Below are positions 29,253 to 42,596 of a stretch of 64,000 nt of DNA, piece after piece. Positions within the stretch are counted from its first letter, which is position 1. Every line of letters starts with the position of its first letter. The DNA is from Effusibacillus dendaii (GTDB lineage Bacteria; Bacillota; Bacilli; Tumebacillales; Effusibacillaceae), in assembly GCF_015097055.1 (NCBI RefSeq), contig NZ_AP023366.1:2183501-2247500 (forward strand), given 5' to 3'. The notes below the pieces were generated by a model. That model was not told the DNA's origin and did no database searches. It worked only from the letters and a program-made list of their open reading frames with translations. A program made the position numbers and the translations under genes.

Positions 29253-30443
29253 TTACTTGGAGATGGAAACTACTACACCGGCTCCCACAGTGCGTCCACC
29301 TTCACGAATGGCAAAGCGGGTACCTTCTTCCAAAGCGATCGGAGCGATCAATTCAACATCGACTGTGATGTTGTCGCCAGGCATCACCATTTCCGTGCCG
29401 GCAGGAAGTTTAACAACACCGGTAACGTCGGTCGTACGAACATAAAACTGCGGACGGTAGCCGTTGAAGAACGGGGTGTGACGTCCACCTTCTTCTTTTG
29501 TCAACACGTATACTTCTGCTCTGAAACTAGTGTGAGGTTTGATAGAACCCGGCTTAACAAGAACCTGACCGCGCTCAATTTCTTTACGTTCAACACCGCG
29601 CAGAAGCGCACCGATGTTGTCCCCTGCTTGCGCGCTGTCAAGCAGTTTGCGGAACATTTCCACACCGGTAACAACCGTCTTTTTGGTTTCTTCTGCAAGA
29701 CCGACGATTTCAACTTCTTCGCCAACTTTAATTTCACCGCGCTCCACACGACCAGTTGCAACCGTACCACGACCAGTAATCGTGAACACATCCTCAACCG
29801 GCATCAAGAAAGGCTTATCCGTTTGACGAGCAGGTTCCGGGATGTAGGAGTCAACAGCAGCCATCAGTTCGTCTATTTTTTTCGCCCATTCCCCATTCGG
29901 GTTGTCCAAAGCTTCTTTTGCAGATCCGCGAATAACCGGAATTTCATCTCCCGGGAATTCATATTCAGACAGCAAATCGCGAATTTCCATTTCTACGAGA
30001 TCGAGCAGTTCTTCATCGTCCACCATGTCGCATTTGTTCATGAATACAACGATGTGCGGAACGCCTACCTGCCGAGACAACAGAATGTGTTCGCGCGTTT
30101 GCGGCATCGGGCCGTCAGCAGCCGACACAACAAGGATAGCGCCGTCCATTTGAGCAGCACCGGTGATCATGTTTTTCACATAGTCAGCGTGGCCCGGACA
30201 GTCAACGTGTGCATAGTGACGGTTAGCCGTTTCGTATTCCACGTGAGCGGTGTTGATCGTAATACCGCGTTCACGCTCTTCCGGCGCCTTGTCAATTGCG
30301 TCATAAGCCATAGCTTGCGCTTGGCCGCGGCTCGCAAGAACAGTGGTGATCGCAGCAGTCAAAGTGGTTTTACCGTGGTCAACGTGACCGATCGTACCGA
30401 TGTTAACGTGCGGCTTTGTACGTTCAAATTTAGCTTTTGCCAT
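29253..30443 (-). CDS. tuf: Elongation factor Tu
   Basis: The 396-residue GTPase carries aminoacyl-tRNA to the ribosome. G1 is [10 protein letters not shown], the switch I region ends [14 protein letters not shown]3 is DCPGHADYV and G4 is NKCDMVDD. Domains II and III are complete, ending [14 protein letters not shown]. It is the last gene of the str operon. Confidence 0.99.
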   Translation of the reverse strand: MAKAKFERTKPHVNIGTIGHVDHGKTTLTAAITTVLASRGQAQAMAYDAIDKAPEERERGITINTAHVEYETANRHYAHVDCPGHADYVKNMITGAAQMDGAILVVSAADGPMPQTREHILLSRQVGVPHIVVFMNKCDMVDDEELLDLVEMEIRDLLSEYEFPGDEIPVIRGSAKEALDNPNGEWAKKIDELMAAVDSYIPEPARQTDKPFLMPVEDVFTITGRGTVATGRVERGEIKVGEEVEIVGLAEETKKTVVTGVEMFRKLLDSAQAGDNIGALLRGVERKEIERGQVLVKPGSIKPHTSFRAEVYVLTKEEGGRHTPFFNGYRPQFYVRTTDVTGVVKLPAGTEMVMPGDNITVDVELIAPIALEEGTRFAIREGGRTVGAGVVVSISK

Positions 30444-30474
30444 TTTTGTTCACTCCTCACTTTAATCCGGGACA

Positions 30475-32547
30475 TTAGCCCTTGTTTTTGGAAATAATCT
30501 CTTGCGCGATGCTCTTCGGAACTTCCTCATAGGAATAAAATTCCATTGAATAGTTCCCGCGACCCTGCGTACGAGAACGCAAGGAGGTCGCATAACCAAA
30601 CATCTCAGAAAGAGGCACGTATCCACGAATGACTTGCCCGCCGCCAACCGCCTCCATACCTTCAATGCGTCCGCGTCGGGAGTTGATATCACCCATGATG
30701 TCGCCCATGTATTCTTCCGGTACTGTTACTTCAACCTTCATGATCGGTTCAAGAATGACCGGATCGGCTTTTAACACACCCGCTTTCAACGCCATGGAAC
30801 CGGCAATCTTAAACGCCATTTCCGAGGAGTCTACATCGTGGTATGAACCGTCAACAATGGTAACTTTCATATCGATCAACGGATAACCTGCAAGGACTCC
30901 GTTTTCCATCGCTTCCTGTACACCTTCGTCAACAGCCGGAATATATTCTCTCGGAACTACACCACCGACAATTTTGTTTTCAAAGATATAGCCTTGCCCA
31001 CGTTCAAGCGGTTCAAGCTCAAGCCATACGTGCCCGTATTGTCCTTTACCACCTGATTGGCGAACAAACTTACCTTCGACCTTAGTGCGGCCTTTAATGG
31101 TTTCCTTGTATGCAACCTGCGGCTTACCTACGTTCGCCTCCACTTTAAACTCGCGCAACAAACGGTCTACGATAATTTCCAGGTGAAGTTCACCCATTCC
31201 GGAAATAATCGTTTGTCCGGTTTCTTGGTCTGTGTGAGTTTTAAATGTAGGATCTTCCTCCGCAAGTTTGGCAAGTGCAAGACCCATTTTGTCCTGATCC
31301 GCTTTTGTCTTAGGTTCAATCGCGACATCAATAACGGGTTCCGGAAATTCCATGGACTCAAGAATTACAATGTTCTTTTCATCACAGAGCGTATCTCCGG
31401 TTGTAGTATCTTTCAGGCCAACGGCAGCCGCGATATCACCCGCATATACCGTAGAAATCTCTTCACGGTGGTTTGCATGCATCTGGAGAATACGGCCGAT
31501 ACGTTCCCGTTTGTTTTTGGTGGAGTTCAACACGTATGAACCGGAGTTAAGCACGCCGGAGTAAACACGGAAGAAGGCGAGCTTACCAACATACGGGTCG
31601 GTCATAATCTTGAATGCCAAAGCGGCAAACGGTTCTGCGTCACTTGAAGGACGAGAGGTTTCCGTTCCATCTTCTTTAACACCCTTGATCGCCGGAACAT
31701 CTGTTGGAGCCGGCAAATAATCGACAACCGCATCCAGCATCGGTTGAACACCTTTGTTCTTATAGGAAGATCCGCACAGAACCGGAACAATTTGACCGCT
31801 GATGGTACCTTTGCGAAGAGCGGCCTTAATTTCTTCCAGCGTCATTTCTTCGCCTTCGAGATACTTCATCATCAGATCTTCATCAACCTCAGCCACTGCT
31901 TCCAGCAATCGGCCACGGTATTCTTCCGCTTTGTCCTTAATTTCTTCCGGTATGTCTCTTGCTTCCGATACTTTACCAAGGTCGTCGGTGTAAATAATCG
32001 CTTTCATTTCAACAAGATCGACTATACCGACAAAAGTATCTTCAGCGCCAATTGGCAATTGAATGGGTACCGCGTTCTTTTTCAAACGGTTGCGCATTTG
32101 GTCAACGGCACGATAGAAGTCAGCCCCAATGATGTCCATCTTGTTTACGTAAGCAATACGTGGAACACCATATTTATCGGCCTGCCGCCAAACGGTTTCC
32201 GACTGTGGTTCTACACCGCCTTTGGCACAGAACACACCAACAGCTCCATCCAACACACGAAGAGAACGCTCCACTTCAACCGTGAAGTCCACGTGACCGG
32301 GCGTGTCGATAATATTGATCCGATGCCCTTTCCACTGAGCAGTAGTAGCAGCAGAAGTAATTGTAATTCCGCGCTCTTGTTCCTGAACCATCCAGTCCAT
32401 CGTCGCAGCGCCTTCATGTACTTCGCCAATTTTATGAACCCGTCCGGTATAAAACAGAATACGCTCAGTGGTAGTCGTTTTCCCGGCATCAATGTGAGCC
32501 ATGATTCCAATATTTCTTGTTTTTTCTAACGGAAACTCACGAGCCAT
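30475..32547 (-). CDS. fusA: Elongation factor G
   Basis: The 690-residue translocase begins [20 protein letters not shown] at 32547 behind GAAAGGAGG; a start 54 codons earlier would run back over rpsG's downstream spacer and is rejected. G1 [11 protein letters not shown]3 DTPGHVDFT and G4 NKMDI are present, as are the C-terminal domains with [16 protein letters not shown]. It lies between rpsG and tuf. Confidence 0.98.
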   Translation of the reverse strand: MAREFPLEKTRNIGIMAHIDAGKTTTTERILFYTGRVHKIGEVHEGAATMDWMVQEQERGITITSAATTAQWKGHRINIIDTPGHVDFTVEVERSLRVLDGAVGVFCAKGGVEPQSETVWRQADKYGVPRIAYVNKMDIIGADFYRAVDQMRNRLKKNAVPIQLPIGAEDTFVGIVDLVEMKAIIYTDDLGKVSEARDIPEEIKDKAEEYRGRLLEAVAEVDEDLMMKYLEGEEMTLEEIKAALRKGTISGQIVPVLCGSSYKNKGVQPMLDAVVDYLPAPTDVPAIKGVKEDGTETSRPSSDAEPFAALAFKIMTDPYVGKLAFFRVYSGVLNSGSYVLNSTKNKRERIGRILQMHANHREEISTVYAGDIAAAVGLKDTTTGDTLCDEKNIVILESMEFPEPVIDVAIEPKTKADQDKMGLALAKLAEEDPTFKTHTDQETGQTIISGMGELHLEIIVDRLLREFKVEANVGKPQVAYKETIKGRTKVEGKFVRQSGGKGQYGHVWLELEPLERGQGYIFENKIVGGVVPREYIPAVDEGVQEAMENGVLAGYPLIDMKVTIVDGSYHDVDSSEMAFKIAGSMALKAGVLKADPVILEPIMKVEVTVPEEYMGDIMGDINSRRGRIEGMEAVGGGQVIRGYVPLSEMFGYATSLRSRTQGRGNYSMEFYSYEEVPKSIAQEIISKNKG

Positions 32548-32596
32548 TCGATTGCCTCCTTTCTTATTTAGGTACTTAATATTGACGCAATCGATC

Positions 32597-33067
<471 letters not shown>

Positions 33068-33114
33068 TTAACTTCCTCCTTTCCAGAAAACGTACAATCA
33101 TTTAACTTTCAAAA

Positions 33115-33534
33115 TCAGGATTTTGCTTTAGGACGCTTTGCGCCGTATTTGGAGCGACCTTGCATGCGATCTTTTACACCGGATGTATCAAGCGCACCAC
33201 GCACAATATGATAACGAACCCCCGGAAGGTCTTTCACACGACCACCACGCACCAGAACAACCGAGTGCTCCTGGAGATTATGACCAATACCCGGAATGTA
33301 GGCAGTTACTTCAATTCCGTTTGTCAAACGCACACGTGCATATTTACGCAGTGCAGAGTTCGGTTTTTTCGGAGTCATCGTCCCTACACGAGTACAAACC
33401 CCGCGTTTTTGCGGAGACGGTTGATCCGTTTGCTCCTTTTCAAAGCTGTTGTAACCTTTTTGGAGAGCCGGGGCTGTTGATTTCTTTTCAATCGCTTGAC
33501 GGCTTTTCCGTACCAACTGGTTAATTGTCGGCAT
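33115..33534 (-). CDS. rpsL: 30S ribosomal protein S12
   Basis: The 139-residue protein has the decoding-centre segments [15 protein letters not shown] and [29 protein letters not shown], where streptomycin-resistance changes occur; the residues seen are the ordinary sensitive-type Lys ([10 protein letters not shown]). It opens the str operon. Confidence 0.98.
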   Translation of the reverse strand: MPTINQLVRKSRQAIEKKSTAPALQKGYNSFEKEQTDQPSPQKRGVCTRVGTMTPKKPNSALRKYARVRLTNGIEVTAYIPGIGHNLQEHSVVLVRGGRVKDLPGVRYHIVRGALDTSGVKDRMQGRSKYGAKRPKAKS

Positions 33535-33638
33535 CGTTCTACACCTCCTTCCGAAATTTCAAACCCACAGAGCCTGGCGGTTCATTTTAAAACAACAAAT
33601 AACAACCGACTTCGGCTGCCGCACCAGAATCTTATCTG

Positions 33639-33890
33639 TCAGTCTTTTAAAATCGCTGCTACAGCAGCACCTACTTCGATTCCACAGAGCTTCCCTAACT
33701 GCTTCATCGAGTCCACCCAAACAAAAGGCGTTTGCTTTAATTCACACAGACGCAGAACCCGATCTACGATCTTTTTGTCTGCATCTTTAGCAACAAAAAC
33801 TTCTTTTGCAGCAGATTGTTCCAAGGCTTTTGTTGTCTGATTCGTACCAATTGCAACGTGATTGGCACTACGAATGCGCTCATACAACAT
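33639..33890 (-). CDS. rplGB: L7Ae-family ribosomal/kink-turn RNA-binding protein
   Basis: The 83-residue protein, starting MLYERIRSANHVAIGTNQT at 33890 behind GGGAGGAG, has the L7Ae block KEVFVAKDADKKIVDRVLRLC. B. subtilis has two such proteins (YbxF and YlxQ), which bind kink-turn RNA. Its place between rpoC and rpsL is that of ybxF. An upstream ATG at 33938 is unlikely. Confidence 0.88.
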   Translation of the reverse strand: MLYERIRSANHVAIGTNQTTKALEQSAAKEVFVAKDADKKIVDRVLRLCELKQTPFVWVDSMKQLGKLCGIEVGAAVAAILKD

Positions 33891-34002
33891 TCGACAACTC
33901 CTCCCGCGAACAAAGTGCTTTAAGGACCCTGAACACACTTAATCATTCTATCAGCCTAACAAGGCTGTGTCAATCAATTCCTCACACAAAAAGAAAGTTT
34001 GC

Positions 34003-34030
34003 ACTCGGTGGGAAGCGATTCCACCGAGGC
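34003..34030 (-). terminator. Likely terminator after rpoC
   Basis: CTCGGTGG (34004-34011) pairs with CCACCGAG (34021-34028). On the minus strand the stem is followed by a T-rich but interrupted tail ending CTTTCTTTTTG, so it may be leaky. Confidence 0.55.
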
Positions 34031-34043
34031 AATTTCACTCTTG

Positions 34044-37000
34044 TTATTCCACAACCGTTTCGACTTCGCGAACCGGTTCCGTCTGATCACCCGGTTCTTC
34101 CAACTGTTCCTCTACGTCCTCTTCACCTTCTAAACGGATGCTTCGGTAACGGGACATACCTGTGCCTGCCGGAATCAGTTTTCCGATAATCACGTTCTCT
34201 TTCAAGCCAAGGAGACGGTCTACCTTTCCTTTAATGGCCGCTTCTGTCAACACCCTAGTCGTTTCCTGGAAAGATGCAGCCGACAGGAAGGAATCGGTTT
34301 CCAGAGACGCTTTCGTAATACCTAGCAGAGCCGGTCGACCGATTGCCGGATTTTTATCCTGAAGCAGCGCTTCCAGATTGGCTTCTTCAAACTCATGAAT
34401 ATCCACATAGGTTCCCGGCAGCAAATCGGTATCCCCGTTATCGATAACGCGGATTTTACGAAGCATTTGGCGAACCATCACTTCAATATGCTTATCGTTG
34501 ATATCCACACCCTGCAAACGATATACCCGTTGCACTTCTCGCAACAAGTAATTCTGCACACCGCGCATCCCTTTTACCTTCAGCATCTCTTTCGGGTCAA
34601 CAGAGCCTTCTGTCAACTCATCGCCTGTTTCGACTTTATCCCCTGCGTTTACTCGAATACGGGAACCATAGGGCACTGCATACACTTTCTCTTCCGCTTC
34701 GCTCGTTATGACGATTTCCCGTTTGTCTTTAACTTCGCGAATATCTGTTACTTCCCCATCTATTTCGGTGATAATCGCTTGACCTTTCGGGTTACGCGCT
34801 TCGAACAACTCCTGAATCCGAGGCAAACCTTGCGTAATGTCATCACCAGCAACACCGCCGGTATGGAACGTACGCATCGTCAACTGAGTACCTGGTTCCC
34901 CGATCGATTGAGCCGCGATAATCCCTACCGCTTCCCCGATCTCTACCATTTTGCCGGTCGCCAAGTTGCGTCCGTAACATTTGATGCAAACACCGTGTTT
35001 CGTCCGGCAAGCTAATACAGACCGAATCCGTACCTTAGTAATCCCCGCATCCACAATACGACGCGCAGCAAAATCTGATATCAGCTCATTGCGCGCGACG
35101 ATCACTTCACCGGTTTCAGGATGTCTGATCGTTTCAAACGCGGTTCGTCCATTGATCCGATCAAATAGATCCTCAATGACCTCTTTCCCGTCACGGATTT
35201 CACTAACTATAACCCCTTTATCGGTGCCGCAATCGACCTGCCGAACAATCACGTCCTGTGCCACATCAACCAAGCGCCGCGTCAAATATCCGGAATCCGC
35301 AGTCCGCAAAGCGGTATCGGCTAAACCTTTCCGGGCGCCGTGCGTTGAAATAAAGTATTCCGAAACGGTCAATCCTTCACGGAAGTTCGATTTAATCGGC
35401 AATTCAATGATTCGACCCGACGGATTGGCCATCAGTCCACGCATACCCGCCAACTGCGTAATCTGCGAAACGTTACCGCGCGCTCCGGAGTTCGCCATCA
35501 TATAAATTGGATTATACCGATCCAAAGATTTCATCAAAACATCCGTAATCTGGTCTTTCGATTGACTCCAGATTGAAATCACCCGGTCATAACGCTCGTC
35601 GTCCGTGATCAAACCCCGTCTGTACTGCTGTGTGACGGTTTGTACTTTCTTTTCCGCATCAGCCAGTATTTCATGCTTGGCAGCCGGCACGGTGATATCA
35701 GCAACGGAAATGGTGATCCCTGCTTTGGTTGAGTAAGAGAAGCCCAAAGCTTTTATTTTATCAAGAATTTCAGCTGTTTGTGTGGTCCCGTACAAGTTGA
35801 AAACTTCCGAAATCATGGTGCCCAAGAAACCTTTCACCACGGCCGATTGCACCGGAATCGCCGCAATCCGCTCCTTCACATTGACACCCTTTTCCAGAAT
35901 GAAGAATTCTTCCGGAACACCCTTCAGCAAGTTCTTTTTATCTCCCACGTTGATGTACGGGAAATCAGGCGGGAAGATTTCGTTAAAAATGATTTTCCCG
36001 ATCGTCGTAATCAAGAGGCCCTTTTGTTGTTCCTCTGTAAAAGATGTTTTACCGAGCGCTTTTACCGGAATGCAAACACGCGTGTGCAATGCCATTTCCC
36101 CAGACTGATAAGCCAAAATCGCTTCATGAGGATTGGAGAAAATACGCCCTTCCCCTTCCAAACCGGGGCGATCGATCGTCAAATAGTAAGAACCGAGCAC
36201 CATATCCTGGGTCGGTGTCACCACCGGCTTTCCGTCTTTCGGATTCAGAATATTGTGTGCGGCCAGCATCAACAACCGGGCTTCCGCTTGTGCTTCGGCC
36301 GATAACGGTACGTGTACCGCCATTTGGTCACCGTCAAAATCAGCATTGTAAGCGGTACATACCAGCGGATGCAGCTTGATGGCCCGGCCTTCGACCAATA
36401 TCGGTTCAAATGCCTGAATCCCCAAACGATGCAATGTAGGAGCCCTGTTCAACAGTACAGGATGCTCTCGAATCACTTCCTCCAAAACATCCCATACTTC
36501 CGGCGAAACTCGTTCCACTTTACGTTTTGCGGATTTGATATTGTGCGCAAGACCTTTCGCCACGAGCTCTTTCATAACAAACGGCTTGAACAGTTCGAGA
36601 GCCATTTCCTTCGGAAGACCGCACTGGTACATTCTCAGGTGCGGACCTACCACGATCACAGAACGACCCGAGTAATCCACCCGTTTTCCAAGCAGGTTTT
36701 GACGAAAGCGGCCTTGCTTGCCTTTCAGCATGTGCGACAGGGATTTGAGCGGCCGGTTGCCCGGGCCTGTAACAGGACGGCCGCGACGACCGTTGTCTAT
36801 TAACGCATCAACCGCTTCCTGAAGCATACGTTTTTCATTTTGCACGATAATATCCGGAGCGCCCAGATCCAGCAAACGTTTCAAACGGTTGTTCCGGTTA
36901 ATTACCCGGCGATACAGATCGTTCAGATCGGACGTTGCAAAACGACCGCCGTCTAATTGGACCATTGGACGGAGTTCAGGCGGAATTACAGGCAATACGT

Positions 37001-37685
37001 CCAAAATCATCCATTCAGGGCAGTTGCCGGAAATCCGGAATGCTTCCAACACTTCCAGACGTTTAATCGCCCGGTTGCGTCTTTGTCCCTGCACCGTTTT
37101 CAATTCTTCCTTAAGAACCTCTACTTCTTTATCCAAGTCAATATCGAGAAGCAATTTTTTAATCGCTTCCGCTCCCATTCCCGCTTGGAAGGCATAGCCG
37201 TATTTTTCACGATTGGCCCGATACTCTTTTTCAGATAACAGCTGTTTCTTTTCCAGCGGCGTGTCACCCGGGTCGGTTACGACATAGGACGCAAAATAAA
37301 TTACTTCCTCCAGCGACCGAGGCGACATATCCAAAATCAATCCCATCCGGCTGGGAATCCCTTTAAAAAACCAGATATGGGAAACCGGAGCCGCGAGTTC
37401 AATATGCCCCATCCGTTCACGGCGAACTTTTGCCCGTGTCACTTCGACACCGCAACGATCACAGACAACCCCTTTGTAGCGAACCCGTTTGTACTTTCCG
37501 CAATGACATTCCCAATCCCGGGTAGGGCCAAAAATTTTCTCGCAGAAAAGCCCTTCTTTTTCCGGTTTTAACGTCCGGTAATTGATCGTCTCCGGTTTTT
37601 TCACTTCACCGTGTGACCATGAACGAATTTTTTCAGGAGATGCCAATCCGATTTTCATGTACTCAAAATTATTGACGTCCAACAA
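34044..37685 (-). CDS. rpoC: DNA-directed RNA polymerase beta' subunit
   Basis: The 1213-residue subunit holds the N-terminal zinc site (C60, C62, C75, C78), the catalytic [15 protein letters not shown] with three Asp near residue 450, the trigger-loop region after MGARGNV-like [20 protein letters not shown], and a second Cys cluster [13 protein letters not shown]. The C-terminal tail is acidic. It starts 16 bases after rpoB ends. The length is usual for Bacillales. Confidence 0.99.
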   Translation of the reverse strand: MLDVNNFEYMKIGLASPEKIRSWSHGEVKKPETINYRTLKPEKEGLFCEKIFGPTRDWECHCGKYKRVRYKGVVCDRCGVEVTRAKVRRERMGHIELAAPVSHIWFFKGIPSRMGLILDMSPRSLEEVIYFASYVVTDPGDTPLEKKQLLSEKEYRANREKYGYAFQAGMGAEAIKKLLLDIDLDKEVEVLKEELKTVQGQRRNRAIKRLEVLEAFRISGNCPEWMILDVLPVIPPELRPMVQLDGGRFATSDLNDLYRRVINRNNRLKRLLDLGAPDIIVQNEKRMLQEAVDALIDNGRRGRPVTGPGNRPLKSLSHMLKGKQGRFRQNLLGKRVDYSGRSVIVVGPHLRMYQCGLPKEMALELFKPFVMKELVAKGLAHNIKSAKRKVERVSPEVWDVLEEVIREHPVLLNRAPTLHRLGIQAFEPILVEGRAIKLHPLVCTAYNADFDGDQMAVHVPLSAEAQAEARLLMLAAHNILNPKDGKPVVTPTQDMVLGSYYLTIDRPGLEGEGRIFSNPHEAILAYQSGEMALHTRVCIPVKALGKTSFTEEQQKGLLITTIGKIIFNEIFPPDFPYINVGDKKNLLKGVPEEFFILEKGVNVKERIAAIPVQSAVVKGFLGTMISEVFNLYGTTQTAEILDKIKALGFSYSTKAGITISVADITVPAAKHEILADAEKKVQTVTQQYRRGLITDDERYDRVISIWSQSKDQITDVLMKSLDRYNPIYMMANSGARGNVSQITQLAGMRGLMANPSGRIIELPIKSNFREGLTVSEYFISTHGARKGLADTALRTADSGYLTRRLVDVAQDVIVRQVDCGTDKGVIVSEIRDGKEVIEDLFDRINGRTAFETIRHPETGEVIVARNELISDFAARRIVDAGITKVRIRSVLACRTKHGVCIKCYGRNLATGKMVEIGEAVGIIAAQSIGEPGTQLTMRTFHTGGVAGDDITQGLPRIQELFEARNPKGQAIITEIDGEVTDIREVKDKREIVITSEAEEKVYAVPYGSRIRVNAGDKVETGDELTEGSVDPKEMLKVKGMRGVQNYLLREVQRVYRLQGVDINDKHIEVMVRQMLRKIRVIDNGDTDLLPGTYVDIHEFEEANLEALLQDKNPAIGRPALLGITKASLETDSFLSAASFQETTRVLTEAAIKGKVDRLLGLKENVIIGKLIPAGTGMSRYRSIRLEGEEDVEEQLEEPGDQTEPVREVETVVE

Positions 37686-37700
37686 ATGGGCTTACCTCCC

Positions 37701-40700
37701 TTAATCTTCGTTTACTTCGCGCGCTTCCAAATTAAGATTCAGTCTTTCGCCGGAATCATCTTCATCCTCGATTTCCCGCATAACGATTTCCTGTTCGTCT
37801 CCCGACAAAATCTTCACATCCATACCGAGTGACTGGAGTTCTTTAATCAACACCTTAAAGGACTCGGGAACGCCCGGTTCCGGGACGTTTTCCCCTTTCA
37901 CAATCGATTCATACGTCTTTACGCGGCCGATCACATCATCCGACTTGACAGTCAAAATTTCTTGCAAGGTATATGCTGCGCCATACGCTTCCAACGCCCA
38001 GACTTCCATCTCGCCAAAACGTTGACCGCCAAATTGGGCTTTACCGCCAAGCGGCTGTTGCGTAACCAGCGAGTAAGGACCTGTCGAACGCGCATGGATC
38101 TTGTCATCGACCAGATGGTGGAGTTTCAACATATACATCACGCCGACGGTTACCCGATTTTCAAACGGTTCCCCAGTACGACCGTCATACAGTACATGTT
38201 TGCCATCCCGCGGCAAACCTGCTTCTTCCAGCGTATCAAACACGTCTTCTTCTCTTGCCCCGTCAAATACCGGAGTCGCCACATGAATGCCGAGCGCTCT
38301 GGCCGCCATACCCAGGTGAACTTCCAGCACCTGTCCAATATTCATCCGTGATGGTACGCCGAGCGGATTCAGAATTACCTGGACCGGTGTTCCATCTTCC
38401 AAAAACGGCATATCTTCTTCCGGCATAATGCGTGCAACGACACCCTTGTTCCCGTGGCGTCCCGCCATTTTATCCCCTTCTGAAATTTTCCGTTTTTGGG
38501 CGATATACACCCGTACCAACTGGTTGACTCCTGGCGGCAATTCATCTCCGTTTTCACGGGTAAACACTTTCACGTCCACAATGATGCCGGCGCCACCGTT
38601 AGGCACCCGTACAGAAGTATCCCGCACTTCACGAGCTTTTTCACCGAAAATCGCATGCAGCAGACGTTCCTCAGCCGTCAGTTCAGTAACTCCCTTAGGC
38701 GTTACCTTTCCAACCAGAATATCTCCCGCGTTCACTTCCGCACCGATCCGGATAATTCCCCGGTCATCCAGATTCTTCAGCGCATCTTCTCCGACGTTCG
38801 GTATGTCGCGAGTAATTTCTTCCGGCCCCAACTTCGTATCACGCGCTTCCGCTTCATACTCTTCAATGTGAATCGATGTATAAACGTCTTCTTTGACCAG
38901 TTTTTCAGACAGCAGTATGGCGTCTTCGTAGTTGTACCCTTCCCAGGTCATGAATGCGACCACAACGTTTTTCCCGATCGCCATTTCTCCTTTGTCCGTC
39001 GCCGGACCGTCGGCAATGATTTCCCCCTTTTTAACCGTTTCGCCGACCGATACAATCGGCCGTTGGTTAATACAGGTACCTTGGTTTGAGCGAGAAAACT
39101 TTAACAGCTTATATCGATGCAGATTACCCTTAACCGTTTTGTTATCCACCGTCGATTGTTCACGAATCCAGATTTCACCGGCATCGACCCGTTCCACAAT
39201 ACCATCGTGTTTACTGACCACTGCGGCACCGGAATCTTTTGCCGATTTGTGTTCCAAACCGGTACCTACAAACGGCGCATTAGGAATTAACAGCGGAACA
39301 GCCTGGCGCTGCATGTTGGATCCCATCAACGCACGGTTAGCATCGTCGTTTTCCAAAAACGGAATCAGCGCAGTCGCCACAGAAACTACCTGTTTTGGCG
39401 AAACGTCCACATAATCAACGCGATCCGGCGGTAAGATAAGAGTCTCCTCTTTATAACGGACAATCACCGAGCTTTCTAAAAAATTGCCCTGGTCATCCAA
39501 CTGCACGTTTGCTTGTGCAATTACATAATTGTCCTCTTCGTCAGCTGTCAAATAATGAATTTCTTCTGTTACGCGACCTGTTTCCGGGTCCACTTTTCTG
39601 TAAGGCGTTTCAATGAATCCAAATTCGTTGATTCGCGCGTAGGTGGACAACGAGTTAATCAAACCGATGTTCGGACCTTCCGGCGTCTCGATTGGACACA
39701 TCCGGCCGTAATGGGAATGGTGAACGTCACGCACTTCAAAACCGGCCCGTTCACGAGTCAATCCGCCTGGACCAAGAGCCGACAGACGCCGTTTATGTGT
39801 CAATTCAGCCAGCGGGTTGGTTTGATCCATAAACTGGGACAATTGGCTGGATCCAAAAAATTCCTTAATCGCTGCAATCACCGGGCGTATATTAATCAGC
39901 GCCTGAGGTGTAATCGCATTCGCATCCTGAATTGACATCCGTTCCCGAACAACCCGCTCCATCCGGGACAACCCGATCCGGAATTGGTTTTGCAACAGTT
40001 CGCCTACAGAACGAAGACGGCGATTTCCCAGATGGTCAATATCGTCTGTCGAACCGACCCCATGCAGCAAATTCATAAAGTAAGAGATGGAGGAAATAAT
40101 ATCGGCTGCCGTAATATGTTTGACGCTTTTATCAACGCCCGCATTGCCGATTACCTTGATTACTTTTCCTTCTTCAAAGGGAGAATAGATTTTGATTTCC
40201 TGCACAGTGATTTGTTCCTCCGAAACAACACCGGACGTAGACTTATAGTCAACGATGTTCACCGACGCTTCCACAATCGGCAAAATCCGGTCGAGCAAAC
40301 GGCGATCTATCACCTGCCCTGCTTCTGCCAGTACCTCTCCCGTATTTGGGTCGACCAACGTCTCTGCCAACCGCTGATTTAACAGGCGATTCTTGATATG
40401 CAACTTCTTGTTGATTTTGTATCGGCCAACGTTTGCCAGATCATACCGCTTCGGATCAAAGAAACGTGAAATCAGCAAACCGCGTGCGTTATCCAACGTC
40501 GGGGGTTCACCCGGGCGCAACCGTTCATATATCTCCAACAGCGCCTTTTCGGACGAATCCGTATTGTCTTTATCAAGCGTATTGCGTAAAAACTCACTTT
40601 CACCCAGCAGGTCAATAATTTCAGCATCAGTTGAAAATCCCAATGCGCGCAAAAGAACCGTCACCGGAATCTTTCTTGTGCGGTCAATCCGTACATAAAC

Positions 40701-41234
40701 GATCTCTTTCGCATCTGTCTCCAGTTCCAGCCATGCCCCGCGGTTTGGAATCACGGTTGCGGTAAACGTTTTTTTGCCGTTCTTGTCAGTTTTCGTATTA
40801 AAGTACACACTTGGCGAACGAACCAACTGGCTGACAATTACCCGCTCCGCACCGTTTATGATAAACGTTCCCGTTTCAGTCATCAACGGGAAATCCCCCA
40901 TAAAGACTTCCTGCTCCTTGACCTCTCCCGTTTCCCGGTTGATCAATCGAACCTTAACGCGCAAGGGAGCTGCGTATGTAACATCCCGCTCTTTCGATTC
41001 CTCCACGTCGTATTTCGGCTCACCCAGACTGTAGTCGATAAACTCCAGCACCAAGTTGCCGGTAAAGTCTTGGATAGGGGATATTTCCTGGAACATTTCT
41101 TTCAATCCCTCGTCCAGAAACCATTCATACGACTTCTGTTGAATCTCAATTAAATTCGGCAGCTCCATCACTTCTTTGATCCGAGCGTATGTGCGACGTT
41201 GACGTCGACCATACTGAACAAGTTGTCCCTGCAA
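37701..41234 (-). CDS. rpoB: DNA-directed RNA polymerase beta subunit
   Basis: The 1177-residue subunit carries the rifampicin region [20 protein letters not shown] with ordinary sensitive-type residues (SQFMDQ, then [13 protein letters not shown]). The likely start is TTG 41234 ([14 protein letters not shown]), 6 bases after GAGGGGTG; an in-frame ATG at 41273 has no site and adds residues not usual in the family. The C-terminus is acidic. It is co-transcribed with rpoC. Confidence 0.97.
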   Translation of the reverse strand: MQGQLVQYGRRQRRTYARIKEVMELPNLIEIQQKSYEWFLDEGLKEMFQEISPIQDFTGNLVLEFIDYSLGEPKYDVEESKERDVTYAAPLRVKVRLINRETGEVKEQEVFMGDFPLMTETGTFIINGAERVIVSQLVRSPSVYFNTKTDKNGKKTFTATVIPNRGAWLELETDAKEIVYVRIDRTRKIPVTVLLRALGFSTDAEIIDLLGESEFLRNTLDKDNTDSSEKALLEIYERLRPGEPPTLDNARGLLISRFFDPKRYDLANVGRYKINKKLHIKNRLLNQRLAETLVDPNTGEVLAEAGQVIDRRLLDRILPIVEASVNIVDYKSTSGVVSEEQITVQEIKIYSPFEEGKVIKVIGNAGVDKSVKHITAADIISSISYFMNLLHGVGSTDDIDHLGNRRLRSVGELLQNQFRIGLSRMERVVRERMSIQDANAITPQALINIRPVIAAIKEFFGSSQLSQFMDQTNPLAELTHKRRLSALGPGGLTRERAGFEVRDVHHSHYGRMCPIETPEGPNIGLINSLSTYARINEFGFIETPYRKVDPETGRVTEEIHYLTADEEDNYVIAQANVQLDDQGNFLESSVIVRYKEETLILPPDRVDYVDVSPKQVVSVATALIPFLENDDANRALMGSNMQRQAVPLLIPNAPFVGTGLEHKSAKDSGAAVVSKHDGIVERVDAGEIWIREQSTVDNKTVKGNLHRYKLLKFSRSNQGTCINQRPIVSVGETVKKGEIIADGPATDKGEMAIGKNVVVAFMTWEGYNYEDAILLSEKLVKEDVYTSIHIEEYEAEARDTKLGPEEITRDIPNVGEDALKNLDDRGIIRIGAEVNAGDILVGKVTPKGVTELTAEERLLHAIFGEKAREVRDTSVRVPNGGAGIIVDVKVFTRENGDELPPGVNQLVRVYIAQKRKISEGDKMAGRHGNKGVVARIMPEEDMPFLEDGTPVQVILNPLGVPSRMNIGQVLEVHLGMAARALGIHVATPVFDGAREEDVFDTLEEAGLPRDGKHVLYDGRTGEPFENRVTVGVMYMLKLHHLVDDKIHARSTGPYSLVTQQPLGGKAQFGGQRFGEMEVWALEAYGAAYTLQEILTVKSDDVIGRVKTYESIVKGENVPEPGVPESFKVLIKELQSLGMDVKILSGDEQEIVMREIEDEDDSGERLNLNLEAREVNED

Positions 41235-41420
41235 AAGTGTCACCCCTCGCCAAATGATCGCCTTGTAAAACATGCTCCTAGATAGGAAAAAGCCCGAATT
41301 AAAAGCTTACCTCCCGACACAAACCGAATCGGGATGATAGGATGGATTCGAGCTTTAAAACAAATTGCAACACGGGAGAACCCGCAAAAAAACGAACTAT
41401 TTGTCTATACGCATTTTATA

Positions 41421-41449
41421 ACATTATCACACCAGAAATCCCTTGTCAA
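41421..41449 (-). promoter_or_regulatory. Promoter upstream of rpoBC
   Basis: On the minus strand TTGACA (41449-41444) and TAATGT (41426-41421) are 17 bases apart, with TGTG before the -10. The leader of about 175 bases to rpoB has no gene; it contains short dyads (around 41285-41360) but no clear terminator. Confidence 0.6.
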
Positions 41450-41453
41450 CGCG

Positions 41454-42065
41454 TCAAGTCAATATTTTTGTATTTTTACAGCAAAAAATCCAATATCCTG
41501 CCTCTTTCGCTTTTTCTTCTACATCCTCAAACAATTCCTGCAACTTTTTTCGCGCGGAAGGGGCCCCCTGTTTCTTCTGAATTACAATCCACAATTGGCC
41601 CCCTTCTTTTAAACGCGCGGCGGCTCCCTCAAAAATCCGGTGAACAACCGCCTTGCCCGCACGGACTGGCGGATTTGTCAAAATCCGGTCAAACTCCTTT
41701 TCTGAGATTTGCGAAAACAGATCGCTGACACGCACCTCGGCATTGCCAATATCGTTCTGTTCGACGTTTTTCTGTGCCAGCCGGACCGCTCTTTCATTCA
41801 CGTCAACCATCAAAACGGTTCCTTCATAAGCCATTTTGGCTGCCGCAATTCCAATCGGCCCATATCCGCAGCCTACATCAAGCACGGATGCGTCAGCTGG
41901 TATCTCCATCGTTTCTATTAATAAACGACTCCCAAAATCGATGCCGCCTTTTGAGAAGACACCCGCATCCGTCCAAAATGACAATTCAAACCCACGCAGG
42001 CGTTGACGAATCATCCGAACGTCGTGAGCCGCCGTTGGCCTGTTCGAAAAATAATGGTCTGCCAT
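41454..42065 (-). CDS. Class I SAM-dependent methyltransferase, RsmC-like (YbxB)
   Basis: The 203-residue protein has SAM motif I VLDVGCGYGPIGIAAAK and the NPPVRAGKAVVH motif IV of RsmC/RlmG-type RNA guanine-N2 methyltransferases. It lies between rplL and rpoB, where ybxB lies in B. subtilis. The target is probably rRNA but cannot be told from sequence alone. Confidence 0.88.
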   Translation of the reverse strand: MADHYFSNRPTAAHDVRMIRQRLRGFELSFWTDAGVFSKGGIDFGSRLLIETMEIPADASVLDVGCGYGPIGIAAAKMAYEGTVLMVDVNERAVRLAQKNVEQNDIGNAEVRVSDLFSQISEKEFDRILTNPPVRAGKAVVHRIFEGAAARLKEGGQLWIVIQKKQGAPSARKKLQELFEDVEEKAKEAGYWIFCCKNTKILT

Positions 42066-42125
42066 CGATCTCTTCCTTATCTGTACTTGTTACTTTTTCA
42101 TTATAGCGAATAGGTTCCGGAAATC

Positions 42126-42161
42126 AAAAAGGAAGTCGCTGAAATCAGCAACTTCCTTTTT
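42126..42161 (-). terminator. Terminator after rplL
   Basis: AAAAAGGAAGTCGCTGA and TCAGCAACTTCCTTTTT form a long near-perfect stem with a two-base centre. The arms themselves provide the T tract on the minus strand. The methyltransferase gene follows about 60 bases on. Confidence 0.85.
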
Positions 42162-42183
42162 ACGAAACACAGAAACAGTGAAT

Positions 42184-42555
42184 TTACTTAACTTCAACTG
42201 TAGCGCCAGCTTCTTCAAGCTTCGCTTTGATTGCTTCCGCATCTTCTTTCGAAGTTTTTTCTTTGATCGGTTTCGGAGCGTTGTCTGCAATGTCTTTTGC
42301 TTCTTTCAGTCCGAGACCCGTAATTTCACGGATTACCTTAATAACGTTGATCTTGGAAGCACCTGCACTTGCCAGGATTACGTCAAATTCAGTTTGTTCC
42401 TCAACTGCAGCCCCAGCCCCTGCGCCTGCGCCGCCCACCATAGCTACCGGAGCAGCTGCCGTTACACCAAATTCTTCTTCAATCGCTTTTACCAGATCGT
42501 TCAACTCCAGAACGGACATACCCTTAATCGCTTCGATAATTTGCTCTTTCGACAT
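42184..42555 (-). CDS. rplL: 50S ribosomal protein L7/L12
   Basis: The 123-residue stalk protein has its dimerising N-terminus ([20 protein letters not shown]), an Ala/Gly-rich hinge (about 35-52) and the factor-binding C-terminal domain. It recruits the translation GTPases. It lies 41 bases after rplJ. Confidence 0.98.
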   Translation of the reverse strand: MSKEQIIEAIKGMSVLELNDLVKAIEEEFGVTAAAPVAMVGGAGAGAGAAVEEQTEFDVILASAGASKINVIKVIREITGLGLKEAKDIADNAPKPIKEKTSKEDAEAIKAKLEEAGATVEVK

Positions 42556-42596
42556 GAATAAAACCTCCCAAGCAGATTTGTGTTTTTAAAATCGGT

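Noticed and set aside
29175..30497. A 440-codon open frame on the plus strand
   Set aside because: It lies antisense to tuf and reflects the codon bias of that highly expressed gene. It has no ribosome site and no family features.
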